Assembly (NCBI GenBank): GCA_025934635.1
Contig: JAICWX010000087.1
Coordinates: 1-27,867, forward strand
Length of the DNA stretch: 27,867 bases
From: Streptosporangiaceae bacterium
Lineage (GTDB): Bacteria > Actinomycetota > Actinomycetes > Streptosporangiales > Streptosporangiaceae
Direction: 5' to 3'
The position numbers were made by a program, and so were the translations under genes. The stretch's first letter is position 1; the number at the start of each line of letters is the position of its first letter. Under the pieces are notes generated by a model, which did no database searches, had not been told where the DNA came from, and saw only the letters and a program-made list of their open reading frames with translations. This document shows positions 1-6,741 of the stretch, piece by piece.

Positions 1-128
1 GCGCCGAGGACGATCTCCTCGATGCTGGGCTGGGTCGCGGCGGTCAGCGCAACCGAGTCCCCGTCGCAGCTCAAGCCCCCGTTCATCCAGAGGATGTGCA
101 GGACAGGATCATCTGCGGCCTGGGACAT
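1..128 (-). CDS. hhyS: [NiFe]-hydrogenase small subunit, group 1h/actinobacterial type (N-terminal fragment)
   Basis: Reading the minus strand from the ATG at 128 gives 42 residues before the window edge, including ILWMNGGLSCDGDSVALTAA and then TQPSIEEIVLG. This matches the N-terminus of the small, iron-sulfur subunit of the high-affinity actinobacterial hydrogenases that oxidise atmospheric H2. The proximal cluster motif, normally CxGC, reads C21-D-G-D24, so the second Cys is Asp. Asp ligation of the proximal cluster is known for this hydrogenase type. A GGGGTGG sequence lies about 5 nt upstream of the ATG and can serve as ribosome binding site. The large subunit and maturation genes would lie to the left of the window. 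The fragment is short, but the motif is distinctive. The symbol follows the group 1h naming and is an inference. Confidence 0.85.
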   Translation of the reverse strand, partial: MSQAADDPVLHILWMNGGLSCDGDSVALTAATQPSIEEIVLG

Positions 129-610
129 AGCGCCACCCCTTCGCTGGGCGAGCCGCGCCTGCGGACGCCTCGGTTAAGGTCACGCGCGAGCGCGACGCGG
201 GGCAAGCTCCCATGGCCTGCCGCCCGCGGCGGGATCGCGCCGGTGCATGGTGCGGCTCCGGGCAGGGCGCGCTCCGGCGCCACCTGCATCGGGCTGTGCG
301 GCGATACTGGGCCACGCGAGACCATTCTCGGCGTGCCTCAGTAAGTCCCCGGCGCGATGCGCCGGCCCGCTGACCGCTCATCACATGTTCACAATAGGCC
401 GGCAGATGGCGACAACGCCATCACCGGTTACCACAGACTATTCCTGCCGTGACGAGACCACAAGACACAAGAGTCGGGCTCTCGGACACATATGTCTATC
501 TGTTCCGAGTCGTCCTCGAGGCTCATTAACACGTACTCTCATTCTCATACCCCGGTGACTGCGCGCACCGGGCGGTTTACTGAGATCCGTGCGCGACCCG
601 GAGGGCGGGG
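129..610. other. Intergenic region upstream of divergent hydrogenase and HATPase-HTH genes
   Basis: No convincing gene is visible; short open frames here have no recognisable product or ribosome binding site. The right half (about 380-560) is less GC-rich and is the likely shared promoter region. It contains a direct repeat TCACA-TGT-TCACA at about 385-397 and an inverted repeat CTCGGA (481-486) / TCCGAG (504-509) with a 17-bp spacer. Their regulators are unknown. Confidence 0.5.
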
Positions 611-1177
611 ATGGATAAACGCGTCGACCTGATCAGCGACAACATTGAGGTAGTCCCTGTCGTGGTCCTGTCACAGACGTTTCCCGCGCGTCCGTCCTCC
701 ATCCCGGATGTCCGCGATTTCGTCAGGCGCTGCCTGGCGCAATCGCCGCTGACCGACGAAGACAACCGCGAGGTGGGCGAGACCGTGGCCCACGCGCTGC
801 TCGAGGCGGCGGGCCCCTCCGGCGCCATCAACGTCTCCTTCCGCATCTTCCCCGATCACGTCGAGGTCGACGTGCTGCGCTCGGGTGCGCAGGTCAGCTC
901 GCCGGCCGGCATCGACGCCCTCGCCTCGCTGCTCAAGAACCAGGCCTCGGGGATGGCCGCCACGGCCGGCGGGGCGCCGGTCAACGCGGACGAGACGGCG
1001 TTCGCCGACTGGATGGCCGGCGTGCTGCGCCGCGAGGGCATGACCATGGAGGTGGCCGCCCGCCAGCTCGGCGTCTCGGTCAAGACGGTCAGCCGCTGGG
1101 TCGGCGGCAGCACCGAGCCCCGGCTGCGCGACCTGCGCCGCATCCGCGAACTGTTCGGCGAGTTCCCGCTCCCGTAA
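611..1177 (+). CDS. HATPase-like / helix-turn-helix hybrid regulator
   Basis: The protein has 188 residues. Residues ~30-95 (SSIPDVRDFVRRCL, then TDEDNREVGETVAHALLEAA, then a strand-rich FRIFPDHVEVDVLRSG) resemble the RsbW-type anti-sigma ATPase fold. The Asn that binds Mg-ATP in the N box is not evident (VAHALLEAA), so ATP binding is doubtful. Residues ~140-185 form a clear HTH (MTMEVAARQLGVSVKTVSRWVGGSTEPRL), as in XRE/MerR-like DNA-binding proteins. The start is supported by GGAGGG 5 nt before the ATG. It is probably a cytoplasmic transcriptional regulator. It is divergent from the hydrogenase gene, so a role in controlling that gene is possible but unproven. Confidence 0.75.
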   Translation: MDKRVDLISDNIEVVPVVVLSQTFPARPSSIPDVRDFVRRCLAQSPLTDEDNREVGETVAHALLEAAGPSGAINVSFRIFPDHVEVDVLRSGAQVSSPAGIDALASLLKNQASGMAATAGGAPVNADETAFADWMAGVLRREGMTMEVAARQLGVSVKTVSRWVGGSTEPRLRDLRRIRELFGEFPLP

Positions 1178-1180
1178 CCC

Positions 1181-1223
1181 GGACCTTCCCCGGCCGCCTG
1201 GACCTTCCCAGCCTGGACCTTTC
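1181..1223. repeat. Three imperfect GGACCTTCCC repeats
   Basis: GGACCTTCCC begins at 1181 and 1200, and GGACCTTTCC at 1215, just upstream of the YceI gene. The third copy overlaps the candidate -35 element. This may be simple repeat expansion or a regulator-binding array. Confidence 0.5.
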
Positions 1224-1242
1224 CCCCCGGACCGCCTACGGT
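1214..1242 (+). promoter_or_regulatory. Candidate promoter for a leaderless yceI-family mRNA
   Basis: TGGACC (1214-1219) and TACGGT (1237-1242) are separated by 17 bp. The -10 element ends 6 nt before the GTG at 1249, and no Shine-Dalgarno sequence is present. This geometry suits a leaderless transcript starting at or next to the GTG. Prediction only. Confidence 0.4.
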
Positions 1243-1248
1243 TGGCCC

Positions 1249-1806
1249 GTGGCTGCTACCTCAGGTAATTTCCGGCTCGGGCCCGATGCCGGGCGTGTCG
1301 TCATCAAGACCACCCGGGCCGGCCTGGCCGCCCGGGCCGGTCACGACCTCACCATCGAGGTCACCCGCTGGTCGGCGCAGGTCCAGGTGCCCGCCGGGGA
1401 CGACGGCGGCCCGGCCGCCGCCACGATCAGCGCCGACCTCGACCTCGGCTCGCTCGAGGTCCGCGAGGGGACCGGCGGCGCCCTCCCGCTCACCGACCGC
1501 GACCGCCGCGAGATCAAGAAGCAGATGGGCCAGATCCTCGGCGCCGCCACCGCGACCTTCGCCTCGACCCGGGTCATCCCGGCCGGGGCCGGCGGCGGCG
1601 GGGCCGTCGAGGGCACGGTCACCCTCAACGGCAAGACCCAGCCGGCCCGGCTGCAGGTCACCGCGCCCGCCGACGGCCAGTTCCGCGGGAGTGCCACGCT
1701 GACCCAGACCGGCTTCGGCATCAAGCCGTACTCAGGCTTCTTCGGCACCCTCAAGCTCAAAGACGAAGTCACCCTGGAATTCCAGCTCACCCTCCCCGCC
1801 CCCTGA
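1249..1806 (+). CDS. YceI family protein
   Basis: The 185-residue protein starts at GTG. It shows YceI hallmarks: an N-terminal strand pattern ending in AGHDLTIEV (residues ~30-38), the central segment LTDRDRREIKKQMGQILGAATATFASTRV, and the C-terminal TGFGIKPYSGFFGTLKLKDEVTLEF. YceI proteins are lipocalin-like beta-barrels that bind long isoprenoid-type lipids. Length is normal for the family. No signal peptide is present, so a cytoplasmic location is expected, unlike the periplasmic Escherichia coli protein. It lies 71 bp downstream of the HATPase-HTH gene on the same strand but seems to have its own promoter. The exact ligand is unknown. Confidence 0.9.
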   Translation: MAATSGNFRLGPDAGRVVIKTTRAGLAARAGHDLTIEVTRWSAQVQVPAGDDGGPAAATISADLDLGSLEVREGTGGALPLTDRDRREIKKQMGQILGAATATFASTRVIPAGAGGGGAVEGTVTLNGKTQPARLQVTAPADGQFRGSATLTQTGFGIKPYSGFFGTLKLKDEVTLEFQLTLPAP

Positions 1807-1966
1807 AGCCCCCGCCCTCCCCGCCTCCCGAGGCCCACTCCTGCTCATCTCCGGCCCCGGCCCGGCCTTCGCCAGCCGCCTCGACGGGACCGGGCTGTTG
1901 ACCTCACCACCCGCATCAGCACCACCGCCCCTCCTGCCACAACTCAGGCCCTCACCCGCTTTCGGC

Positions 1967-2030
1967 AAACGACATCGATGCCACATCAATGTCGTGATAG
2001 CAGCATCAATGCTCCATCGATGTCGTTAAT
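1967..2030. promoter_or_regulatory. Nested inverted repeat with four CATCRATG boxes
   Basis: AACGACATCGATG at about 1967-1979 is repeated in perfect inverted orientation (CATCGATGTCGTT) at about 2016-2028. Between them lie two further CATCAATG boxes, one followed by TCGT. This gives four evenly related boxes in about 62 bp, typical of a multi-site operator. No adjacent gene is an obvious target. Confidence 0.55.
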
Positions 2031-2249
2031 TGTGCCCGTCTGGACATAGCGGACATACATCATGCGCACCACAGACATCACCCGTCCCGCGAATGCGACC
2101 GTTCACCGAATAAGAGCCGCACCATGCTCCGCCGATTCCGTAATAAGCGGCAAAATGTCCCATCGGCCCGGTCGCGATTGCGTCACTAGGGATGAAAGTT
2201 TCAGGCCGGATCGTGCCGTCGGAAATTCCTGATAAATCATGACCAAATG

Positions 2250-2263
2250 GATGTCATGACATC
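2250..2263. promoter_or_regulatory. Perfect palindrome GATGTCATGACATC
   Basis: A 14-bp perfect palindrome shares the GATGTC half-site with the boxes near 1967-2028. It lies just upstream of the small open frame at 2279. It is probably a binding site for the same dimeric regulator. Confidence 0.5.
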
Positions 2264-2278
2264 AATTGCGCCGCACCG

Positions 2279-2464
2279 GTGACAATTCCCCTTCCCGCTC
2301 GCTCTCCCCGCACGGCCTACAGCCGCGCGCTCGAGCCCGGCCGGCGGCTGTGCGCGGCGATCAGGGAGGTCCGGGCGCCGGACGCGATGGCCGCGGCCGC
2401 ACCGGGCCAGCGGCGCTGGCAGCGGATCCCGTTGTACCTGCACCTGCGGGCGGTGACGCCGTAG
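2279..2464 (+). CDS. Small hypothetical protein, possibly a gene remnant
   Basis: The frame has 61 codons with a GTG start and strongly GC-biased third positions. The product is Arg/Ala-rich (SRALEPGRRLCAAIREVR, then WQRIPLYLHLRAVTP). I do not recognise a family. No convincing ribosome binding site precedes it. It may be the tail of a decayed gene, or chance in a GC-rich sequence. Its position after the palindrome at 2250-2263 is the only contextual support. Confidence 0.2.
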   Translation: MTIPLPARSPRTAYSRALEPGRRLCAAIREVRAPDAMAAAAPGQRRWQRIPLYLHLRAVTP

Positions 2465-2478
2465 CCAGCTGGAGGCCG

Positions 2479-2526
2479 AGCTAGCTCAACCCGCAGCTAG
2501 CTCAACCCGCAGCTAGCTCAACTCGC
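2479..2526. repeat. 16-bp tandem repeat, three copies
   Basis: AGCTAGCTCAACCCGC occurs three times head to tail; the third copy has one change (ACTCGC). It lies directly after the 3' end of the DUF6941 gene. Confidence 0.9.
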
Positions 2527-2528
2527 AG

Positions 2529-2951
2529 CTACAGGCGCGCCGGGCGGGTCTCGAACGGCAGCGACCAGGACTCGTCGGTCTGCCCTTCCACCTCGATCAG
2601 CCAGGTGTACCGGCCGCTCGGCGGCAGGTGCAGCACGATGTTGAAGCTCATCGGCACGTTGATGTCGGTGCCCGGCGTCATGCCGGGCTGGCGGCGGGCC
2701 TCGAACGCCCCGGCGACCTGAACCGGCATGTTGTCCGTGTTCCCGGGCTGCATGACCCCGCGGCCGTCCTCGTCGACCAGCCGGAGCATGAAGTTCACCT
2801 TCTGGTCGGTCTCGTCCCACGGCACGTGGAAGATGGCCACGACCGCGCACGGCGTGGGGCCAGGTCCGCAGGTCGTCCAGCCGCCGCCGGAAATGAACAG
2901 CTTGCCGTCGGCGATCTGCGCGTAGTCGGCGAGCATCATCGTGGCCCTCAT
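2529..2951 (-). CDS. DUF6941 family protein
   Basis: The 140-residue protein begins MRATMMLADYAQIADGKLFI followed by SGGGW, the characteristic N-terminus of DUF6941 proteins, which are common in actinobacteria and of unknown function. The rest is beta-strand rich: VVAIFHVPWDETDQKVNFML, then RLVDEDG in a substituent-binding-like loop, and the end segment PSGRYTWLIEVEGQTDESW. This suggests a small Ig-like or jelly-roll sandwich. No signal peptide or membrane segment is seen. It is divergent from the GNAT gene, with about 106 bp between the starts. No functional assignment is possible. Confidence 0.8.
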   Translation of the reverse strand: MRATMMLADYAQIADGKLFISGGGWTTCGPGPTPCAVVAIFHVPWDETDQKVNFMLRLVDEDGRGVMQPGNTDNMPVQVAGAFEARRQPGMTPGTDINVPMSFNIVLHLPPSGRYTWLIEVEGQTDESWSLPFETRPARL

Positions 2952-3057
2952 GGGCGGTCCTCCGTCATGGCTTCACCCTAGCCGGGGCTGCGACCGCGCG
3001 AGGCCCGATCGCAGCCCGAACAAACCCGTACAAACCGCCCCGTGTGAGGATGTCCCC

Positions 3058-3492
3058 ATGATCGAGATCGGTCCGTTCCGTCCCGGTGACCGGGCCGCGT
3101 GGGAAGCGCTGACCCGCGGCTACAAGGCGTTCTACCAGGACCCGATGCCGGACGAGGCGTACGAGCAGACGTGGCGCCGGCTGACGGACGGGACCGAGCT
3201 GCTCGGCCTCGGCGCCCGGCTCGACGGGCGGCTGGCCGGCCTCGCGCACTACTTCTTCCACCCCGCGTTCTGGTCCGGCGAGGCCTGCTACCTCCAGGAC
3301 CTGTTCGTCGACGAGACGCTGCGCGGGCAGGGGGCGGGGCGCGCCCTGATCGAGGCGGTGGCCGCGGCGGCCCGTGAGCGCGGCGCCGACCGGTACTACT
3401 GGCACACCCAGGAAGGCAACACCCAGGCCCGCCTGCTGTATGACCAGGTAGCACGCTTCACCGGGTTCATCCGGTACGGGTATCCCCTCTAG
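3058..3492 (+). CDS. GNAT family N-acetyltransferase
   Basis: From the ATG at 3058 the product has 144 residues; an upstream extension of the frame has no coding character. It carries the GNAT core: FRPGDRAAWEALTRGYKAFY at the N-terminus, beta-4 YLQDLFVDETLRGQGAGRAL with the acetyl-CoA pyrophosphate loop RGQGAG (residues ~87-92), and the C-terminal NTQARLLYDQVARFTGFIRY with the conserved Asn and Tyr. The family transfers an acetyl group from acetyl-CoA to an amine. The substrate cannot be read from sequence; close relatives are usually annotated only as GNAT. It converges on the TetR gene across a tandem-repeat spacer. Confidence 0.9.
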   Translation: MIEIGPFRPGDRAAWEALTRGYKAFYQDPMPDEAYEQTWRRLTDGTELLGLGARLDGRLAGLAHYFFHPAFWSGEACYLQDLFVDETLRGQGAGRALIEAVAAAARERGADRYYWHTQEGNTQARLLYDQVARFTGFIRYGYPL

Positions 3493-3497
3493 GAGCC

Positions 3498-3593
3498 AGC
3501 CTCTAGGACCCAGCCTCTGGGCAGCCAGCCTCTGGGCAGCCAGCCTCTGGGCAGCCAGCCTCTGGGAAGCCAGCCTCCAGGACCCCAGTCTCT
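3498..3593. repeat. 15-bp tandem repeat between convergent genes
   Basis: CAGCCTCT-like cores occur at 3498, 3511, 3526, 3541, 3556, 3571 and 3586, so after the first step the period is 15 bp. The consensus unit is about AGCCAGCCTCTGGGC. It fills the whole gap between the GNAT and TetR stop codons and reads into the last TetR codons. Confidence 0.9.
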
Positions 3594-4317
3594 AGGACCC
3601 TAGCCGGGCGGCCGCCGCGCGGACACCGTCGATGAACAGCTCGACGCCGAACCGGTAGTGGAAGTCCGGGTCGTCGCACGCGCTCATCGGCGCCGCGCAC
3701 TCGACCAGCCGCGGGTACCGGGCCGCGGGCAGCATGGACAGCTCGACCTGGTTGCGCCGCTGCCACTCGGCTCGCTCGTCGGCGGGCAGCTCCGGCTTGA
3801 AGCCCGGCTCGCTCATGACCAGCGTGATCCCGCTCCACAGCGCGCTGCGGGCGATGGTGCTGGCGTACTGGGCATCGAAGCCCGCGGTGCGCAGGATGTC
3901 CAGGGTGATCTCGGTGGCGCGCAGCGCCGCCTCGTTCCGCTTCTCGTGCTCCAGGAAGAGCTGCGGTGCCGCCGGGTGCGCGCGCAGCACGCTGACCAGG
4001 GATTCCAGCAGCCTCTGGAGCTGGGCCCACCAGGGCGTGGCCGGATCGACATTCGTGTCGAGCTCGCCCCAGACCTGCTCGGCTACGCCCTCGAGCAGGT
4101 CCTCCTTGCTGCGGAAGTGCCAGTACAGGGCCATCGGGGTGACGCCCAGGTGCTGGGCGAGCTTGCGGATGGTCAGCGCGTCGAGCCCGTCGGCGTCGGC
4201 GAGCTTGAGCGCGTTCTCGGTCACGGTGCGCTTGCTGAGCCGCGGCTTGTCGCCCTCGGACTCGGCTGACCGGTTCGCATTTTTAGTCACTTGACAACTG
4301 TACATCGTACAGTCCAT
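3592..4317 (-). CDS. TetR/AcrR family repressor (TetR_C type)
   Basis: The 241-residue product has an N-terminal HTH (residues ~26-85: [54 protein letters not shown]). A TetR_C-like all-alpha ligand domain follows, as in tetracycline-type repressors. It is divergent from the DHA2 efflux gene and is very likely its repressor. A candidate leaderless promoter ends 7 nt before the ATG at 4317; no Shine-Dalgarno sequence is visible there or before the internal GTG at 4290. The palindromic operator lies at the very beginning of the frame, so autoregulation is expected. The inducer is unknown. The last codons run into the 15-bp repeat. Confidence 0.9.
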   Translation of the reverse strand: MDCTMYSCQVTKNANRSAESEGDKPRLSKRTVTENALKLADADGLDALTIRKLAQHLGVTPMALYWHFRSKEDLLEGVAEQVWGELDTNVDPATPWWAQLQRLLESLVSVLRAHPAAPQLFLEHEKRNEAALRATEITLDILRTAGFDAQYASTIARSALWSGITLVMSEPGFKPELPADERAEWQRRNQVELSMLPAARYPRLVECAAPMSACDDPDFHYRFGVELFIDGVRAAAARLGS

Positions 4318-4320
4318 GCT
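4291..4320 (+). promoter_or_regulatory. Candidate efflux-gene promoter
   Basis: A consensus -35 TTGACA (4291-4296) is followed after 18 bp by CATGCT (4315-4320). The spacer is filled by the palindromic operator, the usual layout for a TetR-repressed promoter. The -10 match is weak. Confidence 0.45.
4297..4313. promoter_or_regulatory. TetR operator 1: ACTGTAC-ATC-GTACAGT
   Basis: A perfect 7-3-7 palindrome lies between the divergent genes. It sits in the -35/-10 spacer of the efflux promoter and just inside the predicted tetR transcript, so one bound dimer could repress both. Confidence 0.75.
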
Positions 4321-4324
4321 TTAC

Positions 4325-4352
4325 AACGTACCTATACAAAGTACATGGACAA
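4325..4352 (-). promoter_or_regulatory. Candidate tetR promoter
   Basis: On the minus strand TTGTCC (4352-4347) and TACGTT (4330-4325) are 16 bp apart. The -10 element ends 7 nt before the ATG at 4317, suggesting leaderless initiation. Confidence 0.4.
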
Positions 4353-4359
4353 GATACAG

Positions 4360-4370
4360 GTACTACGTAC
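4360..4370. promoter_or_regulatory. TetR operator 2 core: GTAC-TAC-GTAC
   Basis: The same GTAC-N3-GTAC core as operator 1 recurs exactly 60 bp further on, immediately before the ATG at 4371. Occupancy here would block the leader of the efflux mRNA. It also argues that translation starts further down, at 4398. Confidence 0.6.
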
Positions 4371-4397
4371 ATGAAGCTTGGGGAAAGGACGAGGGCT

Positions 4398-6002
4398 GTG
4401 TCAGCTAGCACAGGGTCATCCAGCACAGGGTCAGCTAGCACGGGGTCAGTGAGTAGCGAGACACCCGGCAAGGACACCAGGCGGTGGTGGGCGCTGGCGG
4501 CGGTCAGCCTGGCCACCTTCATGACCTACCTGGACAACAACATCGTCAACGTGGCGATCCCGACCATCCAGCACAGCCTGCACCTGTCGGTGTCCGGGCT
4601 GGAGTGGGTGGTCAGCAGTTACCTGCTCACGGTGGCCGGGCTGCTGCTGGCCGGCGGCAGGCTCGCCGACGTGTACGGGCGGCGCCGGATCTTCCTCGGC
4701 GGCCTGGCCCTGTTCACGGTGTCCTCGCTGGCCGCCGGGCTGGCCGGGAACGGCGAGGTGCTCATCGCCAGCCGGGCCATCCAGGGCATCGGCGCGGCGC
4801 TGCTGATGCCGGCCACGCTGGCCGTCATCATGGGCGCGTTCACCAACGTGAAGGAGCGCACCGCGGCCATCGGCATCTGGGCCGCGGTCGGCGCCCTGGC
4901 CCTGGCCCTCGGGCCGGCGCTGGGTGGCGTGATCAGCCAGCACCTGCACTGGGGCTGGATCTTCCTCATCAACGTGCCGGTCGGCGTGATCACCTTCGCC
5001 ATCGCCCTGCGCTACGTGGATGAGTCGCGGGACGCCTCCACCACGCGCCGGCTCGACCTCCCCGGCCTGGCCACCTCGGCCGTGTCGCTGTTCGCGCTGA
5101 CCTACGCGCTGATCCAGGGCAGCGCGAGCGGCTGGACCTCGCCGCTCATCCTCGGCGCGTTCGCACTGGCCGCCGTGGCCGCCGCCGCCTTCGGTGCCAT
5201 CGAATCCCGCAGCGCCACGCCCATGGTGGACCTGTCGATGTTCCGCCGCCGCGAGTTCAGCGGGGGCAGCGGCACCATGATGATCTGGTCCTTCGGCATC
5301 CTCGGCATCTACTTCTTCACCTCGCTGTACCTGCAGCAGACCCTCGGCTTCGCGCCGATCGAGGCCGGCCTGGCCTTCGTGCCGATGGCGCTGTGCGTGG
5401 CCGTGTTCGCCGCGATCGCGCCGCGGATCGAGGCCCGGGTCGGGGCACACCGCGCGGTGGCGGCCGGCATGGCCTTCATGGTGGTCGGCCTGATCCTGTT
5501 CGCCCGGCTCGGCCTGAACACCACCTACGTCAGCCTGCTGCCCGGCTTCATGCTCTTCGGGGCCGGCGCCGGCCTGATGAACGTGCCGCTCACCAACGCC
5601 GTCATGCAGGCCGTCCCGCAGTCCCGGGCCGGTGTCGCCTCCGCCCTGCTTAACGCCTCCCGCGAGGTCGCCGGGCTGCTCGGCGTCACGGTGATCGGCG
5701 CGGTGCTGAGCACCCGGCAGGGTGCGGCGCTGCGGTCAGGCGCCGACCCGGTGCACGCCTTCGTGGACGGCTACCACCTCGGCCTGTGGGTCACCATCGC
5801 CCTGCTCGCGGCCGGCGTCGCCGTCAGCTACCTGACCCTGCGCCCCCGGGCCGCCGCGCCGAACGCGCAGACCGCGACGAACGCGCAGACCGCGACGGCC
5901 GGCCCCACCGGGGCGGTCCGGGAGAGCGTGGCCGTCGCCGAGCTCACCACCGTCGACGAACTGGCCGCCGGCCTGCTCGCCGCCGACCAGATCACGCGCT
6001 GA
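4398..6002 (+). CDS. DHA2-family (14-TM) MFS multidrug efflux transporter
   Basis: The product belongs to the EmrB/QacA drug:H+ antiporter group. It has TM1 motif D1 ([16 protein letters not shown]), motif A ([14 protein letters not shown]) in loop 2-3, motif C ([10 protein letters not shown]) in TM5, and about 14 hydrophobic segments over ~500 residues. I chose GTG 4398 because AAAGGAC lies 8 nt upstream; the frame also opens at ATG 4371, which has no ribosome binding site. The N-terminal Ser/Thr/Gly tail is encoded by a 15-bp repeat, and a two-copy 18-bp repeat (5861-5896) encodes NAQTAT in the C-terminal cytoplasmic tail. It is probably repressed by the adjacent TetR protein. The exported compound is unknown. 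Confidence 0.92.
   Translation: MSASTGSSSTGSASTGSVSSETPGKDTRRWWALAAVSLATFMTYLDNNIVNVAIPTIQHSLHLSVSGLEWVVSSYLLTVAGLLLAGGRLADVYGRRRIFLGGLALFTVSSLAAGLAGNGEVLIASRAIQGIGAALLMPATLAVIMGAFTNVKERTAAIGIWAAVGALALALGPALGGVISQHLHWGWIFLINVPVGVITFAIALRYVDESRDASTTRRLDLPGLATSAVSLFALTYALIQGSASGWTSPLILGAFALAAVAAAAFGAIESRSATPMVDLSMFRRREFSGGSGTMMIWSFGILGIYFFTSLYLQQTLGFAPIEAGLAFVPMALCVAVFAAIAPRIEARVGAHRAVAAGMAFMVVGLILFARLGLNTTYVSLLPGFMLFGAGAGLMNVPLTNAVMQAVPQSRAGVASALLNASREVAGLLGVTVIGAVLSTRQGAALRSGADPVHAFVDGYHLGLWVTIALLAAGVAVSYLTLRPRAAAPNAQTATNAQTATAGPTGAVRESVAVAELTTVDELAAGLLAADQITR
4400..4444 (+). repeat. In-frame 15-bp repeat in the efflux gene start
   Basis: GTCAGCTAGCACAGG-type units begin at 4400, 4415 and 4430, with a degenerate fourth at 4445. 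They encode a Ser-Thr-Gly-rich tail before TM1. Confidence 0.9.
5861..5896 (+). repeat. In-frame 18-bp repeat, two copies
   Basis: GAACGCGCAGACCGCGAC is present twice without change, encoding Asn-Ala-Gln-Thr-Ala-Thr in the transporter tail after the last membrane segment. Confidence 0.9.
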
Positions 6003-6019
6003 GCGAAACCACCCGAAAT

Positions 6020-6056
6020 CCCGGCCCGCTCCCGGAATGACCAGGAGCGGGCCGGG
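6020..6056 (+). terminator. Perfect 13-bp hairpin after the efflux gene
   Basis: CCCGGCCCGCTCC (6020-6032) pairs perfectly with 6044-6056 around an 11-nt loop. It lies 17 nt after the efflux stop and ends 12 nt before the next start codon. No T tract follows. It could end transcription of the efflux gene, or act in the leader of the following gene. Confidence 0.75.
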
Positions 6057-6068
6057 GTTGGCGCGTGC

Positions 6069-6737
6069 ATGACAACCGTAGGCATCATCGGCAGCGGAAT
6101 GATCGGCGGCACCGTGGCCCGGCTGAGCGTGGCCGCCGGGCACAACGTCGTCGTGAGCAACTCCCGGGGACCCGAGACGCTCACCGAACTGGTGGCCGAA
6201 CTCGGCCCGCTCGCCACCGCCGCCACCGCCGGACAGGCCGCCGAGGCGGGCGACCTGGTGGTGGTCAGCATTCCAGTGAGGGCATTCAAAGAGATCCCGG
6301 TCAAGCCGCTGGCCGGTAAGGCGGTCCTGGACACCGGCAACTACTACCCGCAGCGCGACGGGAACATCGAAGAGCTCGACAGCGGCGCGCTCACCAGCAG
6401 CGGCCTGCTCCAGCGGTACCGGCCGGACGCCCATATCGTCAAAGTTTTCAACAACATCTACTTCAAGCACCTGCAGTCGCTGGCCCGCCCGTCCGGCGCC
6501 GCCGACCGCACCGCCCTGCCCATCGCCGGCGACGACGAGACAGCGAAGGCACACGTCACGGCCTACCTCGACTCGATCGGCTACGACGCCGTCGACGCGG
6601 GCCCGGTCGGCGAGAGCTGGCGCCAGGAACCCGGCACGCCCGCCTACGGCACCCCCTACGGCCCGTTCTCCGACGAGCTCGGCACCCCCGCGAGCGCCGC
6701 CCAGATCCGCGCCGCCCTCGTAGCCGCCCGCCGCTAG
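6069..6737 (+). CDS. F420-dependent NADP oxidoreductase-like protein
   Basis: The 222-residue protein has an N-terminal Rossmann motif GIIGSGMIGG (residues 5-14) followed by NSRGPE, where Ser-Arg would hold the 2'-phosphate of NADP. It continues with DLVVVSIPV and LDTGNYY, as in the NADPH:F420 oxidoreductase / NAD-binding domain 2 family. Such enzymes move hydride between NADPH and deazaflavin F420, but many homologues in actinomycetes act on other substrates or are uncharacterised. A conserved FNNIY follows in the second half. The start at ATG 6069 lies 12 nt past a strong hairpin whose right arm contains AGGAG. It converges on the DinB gene with a 4-bp gap. Confidence 0.82.
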   Translation: MTTVGIIGSGMIGGTVARLSVAAGHNVVVSNSRGPETLTELVAELGPLATAATAGQAAEAGDLVVVSIPVRAFKEIPVKPLAGKAVLDTGNYYPQRDGNIEELDSGALTSSGLLQRYRPDAHIVKVFNNIYFKHLQSLARPSGAADRTALPIAGDDETAKAHVTAYLDSIGYDAVDAGPVGESWRQEPGTPAYGTPYGPFSDELGTPASAAQIRAALVAARR

Positions 6738-6741
6738 GCAG

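Larger units (their letters stand above)
1807..2528. other. Long non-coding stretch with clustered GACATC/GATGTC boxes
   Basis: The first part (1807-1960) is GC-rich and featureless. From about 1960 to 2270 the base composition drops, and many GACAT/ATGTC elements occur, including the inverted repeats listed separately. A 56-codon frame from ATG 2062 to about 2232 has no ribosome binding site and no recognisable product. A 61-codon GTG frame at 2279-2464 has actinobacterial codon bias but is also unrecognised. It could be a relic. Confidence 0.5.

Noticed and set aside
3498..3593. Tandem repeats as a CRISPR array
   Set aside because: The repeats are directly abutting 15-mers without unique spacers, and no cas gene is present.
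4446..5450. 334-codon frame antisense to the efflux gene
   Set aside because: His/Gln/Gly-rich shadow of a clear 14-TM transporter.
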